From assembly GCF_011682175.1 (NCBI RefSeq), contig NZ_WHJG01000004.1, positions 1 through 64,000 of the forward strand: a stretch of DNA of 64,000 nt. The letters run 5' to 3'. This stretch comes from Massilia frigida (GTDB lineage: Bacteria; Pseudomonadota; Gammaproteobacteria; Burkholderiales; Burkholderiaceae_D). The first letter of the stretch is position 1; each line of letters begins with the position of its first letter. Under the pieces are notes generated by a model. The model saw nothing but the letters and a program-made list of their open reading frames with translations. It made no database searches and was not told where the DNA came from. The position numbers were made by a program, and so were the translations under genes. Of this stretch, positions 44,369-53,428 are shown piece after piece.

Positions 44369-44986
44369 ATGGCGACCCTCTCTTTCCCTCTCTTTCCTCT
44401 TGGTACGGTCCTGTTTCCGGACGGCGTGCTGCCCTTGCAGATTTTCGAGGTGCGCTACCTCGACATGGTGGGCAAGTGCATCGCCAACGGCACCCCGTTC
44501 GGCGTGGTGCTGCTCACCGAAGGCCACGAGGTGCGCACGCCCGAGGGCCAGGAGCGCTTCCACCCGGGCGGCACCCTGGCCTCGGTGCAGGACAGCGGCA
44601 TGAGCGCGCCGGGGTTGCTGCAGGTCACTTGCCGTGGCGCCGCGCGCTTTCGCATCCTGGCCAGCGAACGCCGCGCCAACGGCTTGTGGATGGCCGATAC
44701 CGAACTGATCGAAGACGACCACGCGGTGCCGGTGCCGTCCGAACTGCAGGGCGCGGCCGATGCCCTCGACCGCGTGCTGGCCTCGCTCGACGAGGTGCCC
44801 GAGCAGCGCTGGCCGGTGCTGCCGCCATTCCGCCTCGACGATTGCGGCTGGGTCGCGAACCGCTGGTGCGACTTGCTGCCCTTGCCGAACGACCAGAAAT
44901 ACCGCCTGTTGATGCTCGACAATCCGGTCATCCGGCTCGAATTGTTGCACGACATGCTAGACGAACATGGCCTGATTACTTCCTGA
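44369..44986 (+). CDS. LON peptidase substrate-binding domain protein
   Basis: A 205-residue protein consisting of the LON N-terminal (PUA-like) domain alone, without ATPase or protease parts. The hallmark start MATLSFPLFPLGTVLFPDGV and LPLQIFEVRYLDMVGKCIAN are present, with GVVLLTEGHEV and the C-terminal helices. Stand-alone members are widespread and of unknown role, perhaps binding unfolded protein. The start at 44369 is set by the family N-terminus. Confidence 0.9.
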   Translation: MATLSFPLFPLGTVLFPDGVLPLQIFEVRYLDMVGKCIANGTPFGVVLLTEGHEVRTPEGQERFHPGGTLASVQDSGMSAPGLLQVTCRGAARFRILASERRANGLWMADTELIEDDHAVPVPSELQGAADALDRVLASLDEVPEQRWPVLPPFRLDDCGWVANRWCDLLPLPNDQKYRLLMLDNPVIRLELLHDMLDEHGLITS

Positions 44987-44997
44987 AAGGCGGCGCC

Positions 44998-45026
44998 GTG
45001 ACATGCCGCCATGGCTGAATGATAAT
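44998..45026 (+). promoter_or_regulatory. promoter of the anti-sigma-like gene
   Basis: GTGACA (44998-45003, 5/6) and GATAAT (45021-45026, 5/6) are separated by exactly 17 bases, 84 bases before the start at 45110. This indicates that the gene is transcribed apart from the preceding LON gene. Confidence 0.6.
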
Positions 45027-45109
45027 ATAGGGACCAGCGCAACACCTGCAATACCAGCAAGCGGCGCCGCCCGGCACGCCGGGCATCCCGATCAGACGAG
45101 GACGGCAGC

Positions 45110-45856
45110 ATGAGCTTTTCCGATGACATCCTGAGGGCCTACGCCGATGGCGCGCTCGGCGACGCCACCCGCCAGGCGCTGGAACAGGCGCTGCGCCAGG
45201 ACCCGGTGCTGGCGGCACGCTTGCGCCAGTTGCAGGCCCAGCGCAGCAATGCCTTCGCCGGCTTCGGCCAGGGCGAGGGCGCGCCGCGCTGCCCGCCGGC
45301 GGCGCCGCGCTCGGCCAAGGTGGTGCACCTGCATGCGGTGCGCGCGGCGCGCGCCGTCCCGCTGCCCGCCGCGCTGGTCGAGGAAAGAGCGCGCGACTGG
45401 TCCTGGAGCGTCTGGAGCGGCCTGGCCGCCACCCTGGTGCTGGGCCTGCTGGCCGGGGCCGGGATCAGCATTGCCTTGCAGCGCGAAGGCTTGGCGCTGA
45501 TCGATGGCGATGGCGCCGCCATGACGGCGCGCGGCGCGCTGGCGCAGGCGCTCACGCAGCAGCTCTCGGGCACGCCGGAAGCCGACGCGCCGGTGCGCAT
45601 CGATACCAGTTTCCTGTCCAAGGAAGGGGCATATTGCCGCAGCTTCCGGCTGGCCAACGGCGGCGGGCTGGCGTGCCGCAGCGGCGCCGGCTGGCAGATT
45701 GCCCTGTATGCGCGCATGGAGGGCGCCAGCGACGAGTACCGCACCCCGGGCGGCGGCATGCCGCGCGCGGTGCAGGACGGGGTCACGCTGCGCAGCGCCG
45801 ACCCGCTCGACCCGATCGCGGAACGGGCCGCACGCGACCGCGGCTGGAAGCGCTGA
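45110..45856 (+). CDS. anti-sigma-factor-like transmembrane protein
   Basis: A 248-residue single-pass protein. The N-terminus SFSDDILRAYADGALGDATR resembles the cytoplasmic domain of RskA/anti-sigma proteins, without a CHCC zinc motif. A membrane helix is at about residues 103-124 (WSGLAATLVLGLLAGAGISI), and a periplasmic domain follows with two Cys (YCRSFRLANGGGLACRSGAG). Such genes normally follow an ECF sigma gene. None is adjacent here, and the gene has its own promoter-like site. A GAGGA ribosome site supports ATG 45110. Confidence 0.72.
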   Translation: MSFSDDILRAYADGALGDATRQALEQALRQDPVLAARLRQLQAQRSNAFAGFGQGEGAPRCPPAAPRSAKVVHLHAVRAARAVPLPAALVEERARDWSWSVWSGLAATLVLGLLAGAGISIALQREGLALIDGDGAAMTARGALAQALTQQLSGTPEADAPVRIDTSFLSKEGAYCRSFRLANGGGLACRSGAGWQIALYARMEGASDEYRTPGGGMPRAVQDGVTLRSADPLDPIAERAARDRGWKR

Positions 45857-46095
45857 ACGCTACGCATCATGGTGGCTGCGCAGCGTCCCGACAGTCACAG
45901 GCCGGCCAGCCGCGGGTGATGGTGAGCATCTCCTCCGAGGGCGCGGCTGCCGGCAGATCTCGGGCACAACGCCGCCAGATGACGTGTGCCGTGCGGCCGC
46001 GATCCGCACAAGTGCCGGCGCAATGTCCCGACAACTTGCAAGACACCCCCAGATATTTTCCTGACTGGTCGCGGTCCCCTCACTTCAATGCTTGA

Positions 46096-46872
46096 ATGGA
46101 CCAAAACGATCCTTTTGAGCGCGACAACTTGGAGCCGGCGGAAGCCTTGCTGATGGCGCAGGAGAACGCCCGCGATTATTTTCAGGGCGAGCTGTATCAG
46201 AAAGATGGCAAGCAGCGACTCGAAGGCATCACCATTGAAAGGCCGGGCGATGCCACCTTGGAACTCGACGAAGCGGAGACGGGCAAGTTGTTCATGATCC
46301 CGGACGGTTCAACCGTATGGGCGCTCACCGTGAGGGAAAAAGAAGACGCGCCGGCCGGCCTGGACGTCATGTCGAACAACGTTTTCATGGCCGAGAACGA
46401 GAACGCCAGCGTCATCGCCTACAGGGATGAAGAGGGTACCGCCCTTCGTGTCGACGCGCTCTATATTCGCAGGCTGATTCTGTCAGCCGACGCTCCCGAG
46501 CGCCTGGCGACCGTGTCCTTTGGCCTCATGGCCATCACGGCATACCGACTGGGTTTCGATCATATCGAGCTCTTTGCCGCTGGAAACGGACCGGTCGATC
46601 AGGACGATCCCGACGGCTTCGTCGGATTTGCCGTCTGGCCGAAGTTCGGCTTCGACGCCGGACTCAATCCTGTTGAACTGAGCAAAGCGCCATCGGAAGC
46701 GTTGCGGGCCTGTGAAACGGTTCAGGACGTGCTTGCAACCGATCCGGACTGGTGGGCGCAGCACGGTCGCGGCAGGGAGATGCGCTTTGACCTGACCGCG
46801 CACAGTCGCAGCTGGAGGATTCTGCTAAACTACCTATACGACGTACTCCCCCTGCCGGAGCTTGAATCATGA
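46096..46872 (+). CDS. hypothetical protein, possible GNAT-like domain
   Basis: A 258-residue soluble, acidic protein I do not recognise. The middle and C-terminal parts (ATVSFGLMAITAYRLGFDHI, ELFAAGNGP, VGFAVWPKFGFDAGL) recall GNAT-like acetyltransferase-fold proteins in which a 'WP(K/R)xGFD' stretch is common, but the acetyl-CoA P-loop is not evident. The N-terminus (EPAEALLMAQENARDYFQGE) is helical. It overlaps the next small gene by four bases (ATGA), so the two form a coupled unit. A 239-base gap upstream holds no clear element. Confidence 0.6.
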   Translation: MDQNDPFERDNLEPAEALLMAQENARDYFQGELYQKDGKQRLEGITIERPGDATLELDEAETGKLFMIPDGSTVWALTVREKEDAPAGLDVMSNNVFMAENENASVIAYRDEEGTALRVDALYIRRLILSADAPERLATVSFGLMAITAYRLGFDHIELFAAGNGPVDQDDPDGFVGFAVWPKFGFDAGLNPVELSKAPSEALRACETVQDVLATDPDWWAQHGRGREMRFDLTAHSRSWRILLNYLYDVLPLPELES

Positions 46873-47108
46873 CCGCTCTTAAGAAGACGCCACCTGACCA
46901 GAACAGCGCCTACAAATTGGCGGCGGCCGCCCGCCGCGCCAGGGTTGCCTCCATGGCCACGCCAGTTGTTGGCGAACTCAAGCCGTCCCAAGGCCGCATC
47001 CGGGTCACCCTGGCCGGCAAGCCCATCAGCCGCGACCGCAGGTCGGCGGTGTTCGGACCGTCGTCGATCGACATCCCGGAGTTTTCCAGCGTCCGGAAAC
47101 CCAAGTGA
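46869..47108 (+). CDS. hypothetical small basic protein
   Basis: A 79-residue basic protein (MTALKKTPPDQNSAYKLAAA, then RRARVASMATPVVGELKPSQ) with no recognised family, Cys or membrane segment. It is translationally coupled to the acidic 258-residue protein upstream (ATGA overlap). A basic partner for an acidic one would fit complex formation, for example a toxin-antitoxin- or chaperone-effector-like pair, but nothing else supports that. A clear terminator follows. Confidence 0.55.
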   Translation: MTALKKTPPDQNSAYKLAAAARRARVASMATPVVGELKPSQGRIRVTLAGKPISRDRRSAVFGPSSIDIPEFSSVRKPK

Positions 47109-47118
47109 GCATACAACG

Positions 47119-47142
47119 AGCGGCCAACAGGCCGCTTTTTTT
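47119..47142 (+). terminator. Rho-independent terminator
   Basis: AGCGGCC (47119-47125) and GGCCGCT (47130-47136) form a 7-bp stem with a 4-base loop, followed by a T run to 47142. It ends the two-gene unit 46096-47108. The remaining bases to 47376 hold no supported gene. Confidence 0.85.
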
Positions 47143-47376
47143 GGCCCGGAACTTTCTCCTTGAGTGATCTTCCTATTTATCACTCAAGCATTTTTGGTGT
47201 TTTTCGGCGTGAAACCGGATACCGTTTGGTTTTAAAGCGCATGAGGGACGTCGAAAAAAACTGTAGCTTACGGCGCAAGTGCCGTTCGGGAAGCACAGCC
47301 GTACGAGCTACGGTGCACTACACGCGCGCTCATGAACATCGGAGCCACACACTGGCCGGCTTATCCCGCGATCAAC

Positions 47377-50300
47377 TCAGGCGCACAGCGCGCGGTTGCG
47401 GCCCTCGGTCTTGGCGCGGTACATGGCGCGGTCGGCATGCTCGACCAGCTGTTCCGGGCTGCCGGTCTCGTCGGCCATCAGCGACACCACCCCGATACTG
47501 ATCGTCACCACCCCGTACGGCGACTTGGCGTGCGGCAGCGCCAGCTTTTCCAGCGCCAGGCACAGCGCGCCGGCCAGTTCCAGCGCTTCGGCGGCGCTGG
47601 TGGCGGGCGCCAGCAGCGCGAATTCCTCGCCCCCGTAACGCGCCACCAGGTCGGTGGTGCGGCGCGCGTGCGCGGCAATCACACCGGCCACCGCGCGCAG
47701 GCACTGGTCGCCCGCCTGGTGCCCGTAATGGTCGTTGTAGCTCTTGAAGTGGTCGACGTCGAGCATGGCCAGCGCCACCGGATAGCCGTTGCGCGCGGCG
47801 CGCCGCCATTCGGACTCGAGCGCGGTGTCGAAGCCGCGCCGGTTGTTGATGCCGGTCAGCCCATCGGTGCTCGACAGCGCCGCCAGCTTGGCGTTGCTCG
47901 CTTCCAGCTCGGCGGTGCGCTCGGCCACCATGTGCTGCAACTGTTTCTGGCGCCGGGTCAGGTCGCGCACGCGGGCCCGGTAGGCGCTGCTGACCAAGCC
48001 CAGCGCCAGCAAGGCCAGGATCAGGCGGAACCACCAGGTTTTCCACCACGGCGGCAGGATCGTCACCGTCATGCTGGCCGCGTTGTCGCTCCACATGCCC
48101 TGGTGGTTGGCGGCGCGCACCGAAAACACATAGGTGCCCGGGTCGAGGTTGGTGTAGGTGGCGCTGCGGTGGGCGGCGTCGGTCACCACCCATGCGCGGT
48201 CGAAGCCGGCCAGGCGGTATTTGTAGGTGTTGCGCACCGGATCGGTGAAGTGCAGGGCCGCGAATTCGATCGAGAATACCGAACCGTCGCCGGCCAGGGT
48301 CAGGTTGAGCGGGGCCGTCACCGCGCCATCGAGGCGCAGCCCGGGTACCGCACAGCCGTCGCGCAGCGAGCGGTTGAACACGCTGATATCGGTGATCGCC
48401 ACCTGCGGCGGGGCCGACACGCTGCGCACCGCCGCCGGGGTCACCCCGGTGATGCCCTTGACGCCGCCGAAGTACAGGCGGCCGTTGGGCGCGGCGTGCG
48501 CGGCGCCGGTGGAAAACCCTTCCGACAAGCCATCCGCGGCGGAAAAGCGCGCCACCTTGCCGCTGTCCGGATCGAGCCGCAGCAAGCCATTTGCGGTGCT
48601 CAGCCACAGCTGGCCGGCCTGGTCGCTGCGCATGGCCAGGATCTTGACCTGCCCCACGCTGTCGGGCTGCTCGTAGCGCTGGAAGCGGATCGCGCCCTTG
48701 GCATCGGTGAGGATCTGGTTCACCCCGCGCGCGGTGCCGGCCCACAGGCGCCCGCGCGGGTCCTGGTACAGCGAGACCACGTTATTGTCCGACAGCGAAG
48801 CGGGGTCGCTGGCGCGGTAGCGCAGGTGGCGGAACTTGCCGCTGGCCTGGTCCAGCACGTCGAGCCCGCCGCCGCCCCATTCCGAGCCCATCCAGACGCG
48901 CCCGAGCCGGTCTTCGACGATGCTGGTGGTGCTGTTCACGCTGCGGCTGTCGGGCCGGGCCGGGTCGGACGGGAACTGGGTGCTCTCGCCCGTGGCCGGG
49001 TCGTAGCGCACCACGTGCTGGCCGGTGCCGAGCCACAGGGCGCCGCCGGCGGCCGGGGCGATGGTGTTGATGAAGTCGCTGCCGACCGAGCCGAAGCTGA
49101 CCACCTTGACCGGCACGCCGACCCCGTCCAGCCGGTTCAGGCCGGCCGCGGTGCCGATCCATAGCGGCCCGCCCGGCTGCTGGTGCAGGCTGTACACGAT
49201 GTTGCTGCTGAGCGCGCCCGGCTTGCCGTCGGCGCGGTAGCTGCGCAGCACCGCGCCGCTGGCGCTGTCGAACAGGGACAGGCCGGCATTGTTGGCCAGC
49301 CACATGCGCCCGTCGGGCGCGCCTTCCATGGCGCGCATGGCATTGTTGGGACGCAGGTTGTTGGCCTCGACATCGAACGGAATGTAGCGCTGGAAACCTT
49401 CGCTGTTCAGGTTGACCAGGCTGATGCCATCGGTGATCGAGCCGATCCACAGCATGCCGCTGCGGTCGTGCATGACGGCGCGGATATCGTCCGACGGCAA
49501 GCTGTAGGAATCGTTGGCGCGGTGCACGTAATGCACGGGGGTGCTGCTGGCCTGGTCCGCGGCTTTATCCCAGCGCAGCAAGCCCGCCGCCAGGGTGCCG
49601 GCCCAGACCGTGTCGTTGCGGTCGCCGTACAGGTAATTGATGCGGGTGGCGGGCGAGGGCACTTGCTGGCGCGCGCTCCAGGGCTGCTCGGTGCGCCAGG
49701 TCACCACCCCGGTTTCGGTGCCGATCCAGAGCGTGCGGTCGGGCGCGAAATGCAGGGCGCGCACGATGTTGAGCTTGGGATCGGGGGATTCGGGCCGGTC
49801 GACCCGGTAGTGCACGAACTGGTCGGCGCCCGGCGCCAGGTAATCGAGACCGCCCGGCCAGGTGGCGGCCCACACGCCGCCGTGCTGGTCCATGGCGATG
49901 GCGTTCAGGTCGTTGGAAGCCAGGCTGCCCGAGCGCGCCGCGTCGTGCAGGTACAGGGTAAACTTGCCGCTGGCCGGGTCGAAATGCTGCAGGCCGCCCC
50001 AGGTGGCCAGCCACATGCCGCCCTTGCCGTCGCCAATGATTTCCTTGATGATGCGCTGCGCGCCCGGACCCGGACCCGGCGGCGGCGCGAAGCGGGTGAA
50101 GTTGTTGGTCTGGGGATTGAAGCGCGCCAGCCCGTTCTGGGTCGCCACCCAGATGGTGCCGGCCGCGTCTTCGTACAGGTCCGACACGCGGTCGTGCGGC
50201 AAGTTGCCGCCGCTGTTGGCGTTGCTGACGTACTTGACCGCGTGGTAGCCGTTGTAGCGGTACAGTCCGCCGCTATGGGTGCCGATCCAGACGAAGCCCT

Positions 50301-50499
50301 GGCGGTCTTGCAGCAGCGCCAGGATGGACAGCTCGTCCGAGTCGAAGGAGGCGAGGCGCTTGAAGCGCAGCGGCGAGGTCGGGGTGGCGCTGGCCTGGGC
50401 CGCGCCCTGCAGACACAGGCAAGCGCACAGGCAGGCGCACAGCAGCATGCGCAACAGGGCGGACAGGCGGTGCGCGGAGGCGGTAAATACGGTTGGCAT
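47377..50499 (-). CDS. periplasmic two-component-type propeller diguanylate cyclase
   Basis: A 1040-residue one-component signalling protein. After a signal peptide (LRMLLCACLCACLCLQGAAQ), about 700 residues form two seven-bladed propellers of Reg_prop repeats (QDRQGFVWIGTHSGGLYRYN, EDAAGTIWVATQNGLARFNP, QDPRGRLWAGTARGVNQILT). A Y_Y_Y domain follows (YKYRLAGFDRAWVVTDAAHR), then one membrane helix (WFRLILALLALGLVSSAYRA), a short coiled coil (QHMVAERTAELEASNAKLAA) and a cytoplasmic GGDEF domain. The active site is GGEEF (956-960), and the inhibitory RxxD (RTTD) lies five residues before it, so an active, feedback-controlled cyclase is likely. An external ligand would set cyclic di-GMP output. 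The start at 50499 precedes the signal peptide. Confidence 0.9.
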   Translation of the reverse strand: MPTVFTASAHRLSALLRMLLCACLCACLCLQGAAQASATPTSPLRFKRLASFDSDELSILALLQDRQGFVWIGTHSGGLYRYNGYHAVKYVSNANSGGNLPHDRVSDLYEDAAGTIWVATQNGLARFNPQTNNFTRFAPPPGPGPGAQRIIKEIIGDGKGGMWLATWGGLQHFDPASGKFTLYLHDAARSGSLASNDLNAIAMDQHGGVWAATWPGGLDYLAPGADQFVHYRVDRPESPDPKLNIVRALHFAPDRTLWIGTETGVVTWRTEQPWSARQQVPSPATRINYLYGDRNDTVWAGTLAAGLLRWDKAADQASSTPVHYVHRANDSYSLPSDDIRAVMHDRSGMLWIGSITDGISLVNLNSEGFQRYIPFDVEANNLRPNNAMRAMEGAPDGRMWLANNAGLSLFDSASGAVLRSYRADGKPGALSSNIVYSLHQQPGGPLWIGTAAGLNRLDGVGVPVKVVSFGSVGSDFINTIAPAAGGALWLGTGQHVVRYDPATGESTQFPSDPARPDSRSVNSTTSIVEDRLGRVWMGSEWGGGGLDVLDQASGKFRHLRYRASDPASLSDNNVVSLYQDPRGRLWAGTARGVNQILTDAKGAIRFQRYEQPDSVGQVKILAMRSDQAGQLWLSTANGLLRLDPDSGKVARFSAADGLSEGFSTGAAHAAPNGRLYFGGVKGITGVTPAAVRSVSAPPQVAITDISVFNRSLRDGCAVPGLRLDGAVTAPLNLTLAGDGSVFSIEFAALHFTDPVRNTYKYRLAGFDRAWVVTDAAHRSATYTNLDPGTYVFSVRAANHQGMWSDNAASMTVTILPPWWKTWWFRLILALLALGLVSSAYRARVRDLTRRQKQLQHMVAERTAELEASNAKLAALSSTDGLTGINNRRGFDTALESEWRRAARNGYPVALAMLDVDHFKSYNDHYGHQAGDQCLRAVAGVIAAHARRTTDLVARYGGEEFALLAPATSAAEALELAGALCLALEKLALPHAKSPYGVVTISIGVVSLMADETGSPEQLVEHADRAMYRAKTEGRNRALCA

Positions 50500-50811
50500 G
50501 TCAAATAGGTGTCTACAGTACCGGTCACCCCAGGAATGCCGGGGAACCCGGGCAGTGTAAACCAAGTTGACTCTGCGGCAATACCTCTTTCTTGATCTTA
50601 TATCGATGTACAGTTGCCGGGATTTAGGGTATCGTTTACGGCACTATTATTGCATCTACGTCCGTACGGCCGGTTCTGCCGACGCTGTCGTGGCACACTT
50701 CGAGCTGGCCACCGGTCTTGCCACTGCCCGGCTCGTTCCCGTCCATCCTGGAAGTTCCCCGCGTCGGCCTGTCCGGACGTAGAGCATATCGAACCAACGC
50801 CCGGAAAACTT
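50500..50811. other. 312-base divergent region between the cyclase and rhlE genes
   Basis: No gene is supported. The stretch 50580-50660 is AT-richer than its surroundings (CTTGATCTTATATCGATG) and contains TTGACT and TATTAT-like boxes, but none at proper spacing. It could hold a long, structured rhlE leader, as is common for cold-responsive helicases. Confidence 0.4.
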
Positions 50812-52323
50812 ATGTCTGAAACACCGATTACCATCGAAGCCGACAGTGAACCCACCGTCAAGTTCGCCGATTTCGGCCTTGCGCCGGAGATCCTGCGCGC
50901 ACTGACGGACCAGGGCTATATCCACCCGACGCCGATCCAGGCCGCCGCCATTCCGATCGTCCTGCAGGGGCGCGACGTCATGGGCGCGGCCCAGACCGGC
51001 ACAGGCAAGACCGCCGGTTTTTCGCTGCCCATCATCCAGCTGCTGCTGGCCCACGCCAGCCCCAGCATGTCGCCGGCGCGCCATCCGGTGCGCGCCCTGG
51101 TGCTGACCCCCACGCGCGAGCTGGCGGTGCAGGTGGCCGAGAACGTCAAGGCCTACGCCCAGCACACTCCGCTGCGCTCGACCGTGGTGTTCGGCGGCAT
51201 GGACATGAAGGGCCAGACCATCATCCTCAAGGGTGGGGTCGAGATCGTGATCGCCACCCCGGGCCGCCTGCTCGACCATATCGAACAGAAAAACGTCAGC
51301 CTGGGCCAGGTGCAGATGCTGGTCATGGATGAAGCCGACCGCATGCTCGACATGGGCTTCCTGCCGGATTTGCAGCGCATCATCAACCTGCTGCCGAAAA
51401 AGCGCCAGAACCTGATGTTCTCGGCAACCTTCTCGCCGGAAATCAAGAAGCTGGCCAACAGTTTCCTGACCGATCCGGTGACCATCGAAGTGGCGCGCAG
51501 CAATGCCACCGCCGACAAGGTGACCCAGATCGTCTACAAGGTCGCCGACGAAGCCAAGCGCGACGTGGTCGAATTCCTGATCCGCGGCCGCGACCTCAAG
51601 CAGGTGCTGGTGTTTTCGAACACCAAGATCGGCGCTTCGCGCCTGTCGCGCCACCTGGAGCAGGGCGGCATCAAGGCCACCGCGATTCATGGCGACAAGA
51701 CCCAGCAAGAACGCATGGCCGCGCTCGACGCCTTCAAAAAAGGCGAGATCGACGTGCTGGTCGCCACCGACGTGGCCGCGCGCGGCCTCGATATTTCCGA
51801 CCTGCCGTGCGTGATCAACTTCGACTTGCCGTACAACGCCGAAGATTATGTGCACCGGATCGGCCGCACCGGCCGCGCCGGCGCCTCGGGCGACGCCTTG
51901 TCGGTGTTTTCGGACAAGGACGAGCGCTTGCTGGTCGATATCGAAAAACTGATCAAGCAGACCATCACGCGCGGTGAACTGGCCGGCTTCGTGGCCAGCA
52001 GCGCCGCCAGCGGCGGGCGCAGCGACGCATCCGGCGAGCGCCGTCCGCGCCGCGACGACAGCCCTGCCGGCGCCGCCCGCCCAGCCGGGCGTCCGGCCGA
52101 GCGCAGCAGCGGCGGCGAACGCAGTTTCGAGCGCAGTTCCAGCAGTAGTTCTTCCGGTCCGCGTTCGGGGCCGTATCCGCGCCGCGAAAAGGTCGATCCC
52201 TGGTTCCTGGCCCCGTACGAGCCGGCCAAGAAGACCACGCCGGTGATTGCCGACCAGGTCAGCACCAGCACCAAGCCCAAGCAGAAGATTGCCGTCCTGC
52301 TCGGCGGTTCGCCCAAGCAGTAA
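50812..52323 (+). CDS. rhlE: DEAD-box ATP-dependent RNA helicase RhlE
   Basis: A 503-residue RNA helicase acting in ribosome assembly or mRNA turnover. All core motifs are present: the Q motif (FADFGLAPEILRALTDQGY, HPTPIQ), Walker A AQTGTGKTAG, PTRELAVQ, TPGRLLDH, DEAD in LVMDEADRMLDMGF, SATFS, IHGDKTQQER, ATDVAARGLDIS and HRIGRTGRAG. The C-terminal tail of about 120 residues is Arg/Ser/Gly-rich with a serine run, typical of RhlE-type RNA-binding tails. The start at 50812 gives MSETPITIEADSEPTVKF. Upstream in-frame codons to 50614 are leader sequence. Confidence 0.94.
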   Translation: MSETPITIEADSEPTVKFADFGLAPEILRALTDQGYIHPTPIQAAAIPIVLQGRDVMGAAQTGTGKTAGFSLPIIQLLLAHASPSMSPARHPVRALVLTPTRELAVQVAENVKAYAQHTPLRSTVVFGGMDMKGQTIILKGGVEIVIATPGRLLDHIEQKNVSLGQVQMLVMDEADRMLDMGFLPDLQRIINLLPKKRQNLMFSATFSPEIKKLANSFLTDPVTIEVARSNATADKVTQIVYKVADEAKRDVVEFLIRGRDLKQVLVFSNTKIGASRLSRHLEQGGIKATAIHGDKTQQERMAALDAFKKGEIDVLVATDVAARGLDISDLPCVINFDLPYNAEDYVHRIGRTGRAGASGDALSVFSDKDERLLVDIEKLIKQTITRGELAGFVASSAASGGRSDASGERRPRRDDSPAGAARPAGRPAERSSGGERSFERSSSSSSSGPRSGPYPRREKVDPWFLAPYEPAKKTTPVIADQVSTSTKPKQKIAVLLGGSPKQ

Positions 52324-52382
52324 GCAGCCGGCCCGGCGCCGCTTCGCGCGCGCCGCGCTGCCGGCCGATTGTTGCCTGGATG

Positions 52383-52388
52383 TATAAT
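52383..52388 (+). promoter_or_regulatory. -10-like TATAAT before the glycan gene cluster
   Basis: A perfect TATAAT lies 80 bases upstream of the GT2 gene. No good -35 sits at 16-18 bases. It is the best candidate for the promoter of the GT2-gtrA-GT-C genes. Confidence 0.4.
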
Positions 52389-52468
52389 TTGCTTATATGC
52401 AATGCCGCCACCCGCTTGGCTTTCCGGCCGGGCGCCGCGGCGTTTCTCTTTTTACTCAATGTCTAGCC

Positions 52469-53413
52469 ATGAACAAACTAATTAATCAAAGCATCGCCAT
52501 CCTCGTGCCTTGTTATAACGAGGAATTGACGGTTGCCGCGATTGTTCGCGACTTCAACGCCTGCCTGCCGCAAGCCGTGGTGTATGTATTCGACAACAAT
52601 TCCAAGGATGCCACCGTGCGCCTGGCGCTTGACGCCGGCGCCGTGGTGCGCAATGTGCCGCTGCAAGGCAAGGGCAATGTGATCCGGCGCATGTTTGCCG
52701 ACGTCGACGCCGATATCTACATCATGGTCGACGGCGACAATACCTACGACGCCAGCGTGGCGCCCCAGCTGGCCGAAAAACTGGTCGACGAAGGCCTCGA
52801 CATGGTGGTCGGCACGCGCGTCTCGACCGAACAGGAAGCCTACCGCTTCGGCCACCGCTTCGGCAACCGCCTGCTGACCGGTTCGGTCGCCGCGGTGTTC
52901 GGCAATACCTTCACCGACATGCTGTCCGGCTACCGCGTGTTTTCGCGCCGCTACGCCAAGTCCTTCGCGGCCCACTCGGCCGGTTTCGAGACCGAAACCG
53001 AACTGACCGTGCACGCGCTGGAGTTGCGCATGCCGGTGGCCGAGGTCGAAACCATTTACCGCTCGCGTCCGGAAGGCTCGGTCAGCAAGCTCAATACCTA
53101 CCGCGACGGCGTGCGCATCCTGTGGACCATCGTCAAGCTGTTCAAGACCGAAAAGCCGCTGGCCTTCTTCTCGCTGGCGTTTTTCGCCTTCATGCTGGCC
53201 GCTGTCGGCCTGGCCTTCCCGCTGCTCCAGACTTACCTGGAAACCGGCCTGGTGCCGCGCCTGCCGACCGCGATCCTGTCGGTTGCGCTGAGCCTGTTCG
53301 GCGTGATTTCGCTCAATTGCGGCCTGATCCTCGATACCGTCACCAAGGGCCGCATCGAACAGAAGCGTTTCGCCTACCTGGCCATTTCCGCTCCGCGCGT
53401 CAAGCATGCCTGA
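52469..53413 (+). CDS. GT2-family glycosyltransferase with C-terminal membrane helices
   Basis: A 314-residue polyprenyl-phosphate-sugar-synthase-like glycosyltransferase. The GT-A domain has SIAILVPCYNEELTVAAIVR, VVYVFDNNSKDATVRLALDA and the metal-binding DIYIMVDGDNTYDAS, then FTDMLSGYRVFSRRYAKSF. Two membrane helices follow (AFFSLAFFAFMLAAVGLAFP, AILSVALSLFGVISLNCGLI). It probably transfers a sugar from a nucleotide donor to undecaprenyl or polyprenyl phosphate. The next gene encodes a GtrA-type protein, the usual partner for flipping such lipid-linked sugars. The start at 52469 is set by the family N-terminus. Confidence 0.88.
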   Translation: MNKLINQSIAILVPCYNEELTVAAIVRDFNACLPQAVVYVFDNNSKDATVRLALDAGAVVRNVPLQGKGNVIRRMFADVDADIYIMVDGDNTYDASVAPQLAEKLVDEGLDMVVGTRVSTEQEAYRFGHRFGNRLLTGSVAAVFGNTFTDMLSGYRVFSRRYAKSFAAHSAGFETETELTVHALELRMPVAEVETIYRSRPEGSVSKLNTYRDGVRILWTIVKLFKTEKPLAFFSLAFFAFMLAAVGLAFPLLQTYLETGLVPRLPTAILSVALSLFGVISLNCGLILDTVTKGRIEQKRFAYLAISAPRVKHA

Positions 53414-53428
53414 GGCGGGTAGTCAGCG

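Noticed and set aside
44177-44950. N-terminal extension of the propeller gene to 810 residues
   Set aside because: The extension overlaps the well-supported LON-domain gene on the other strand, and the true start at 44176 has AGGAGAG and a lipoprotein signal.
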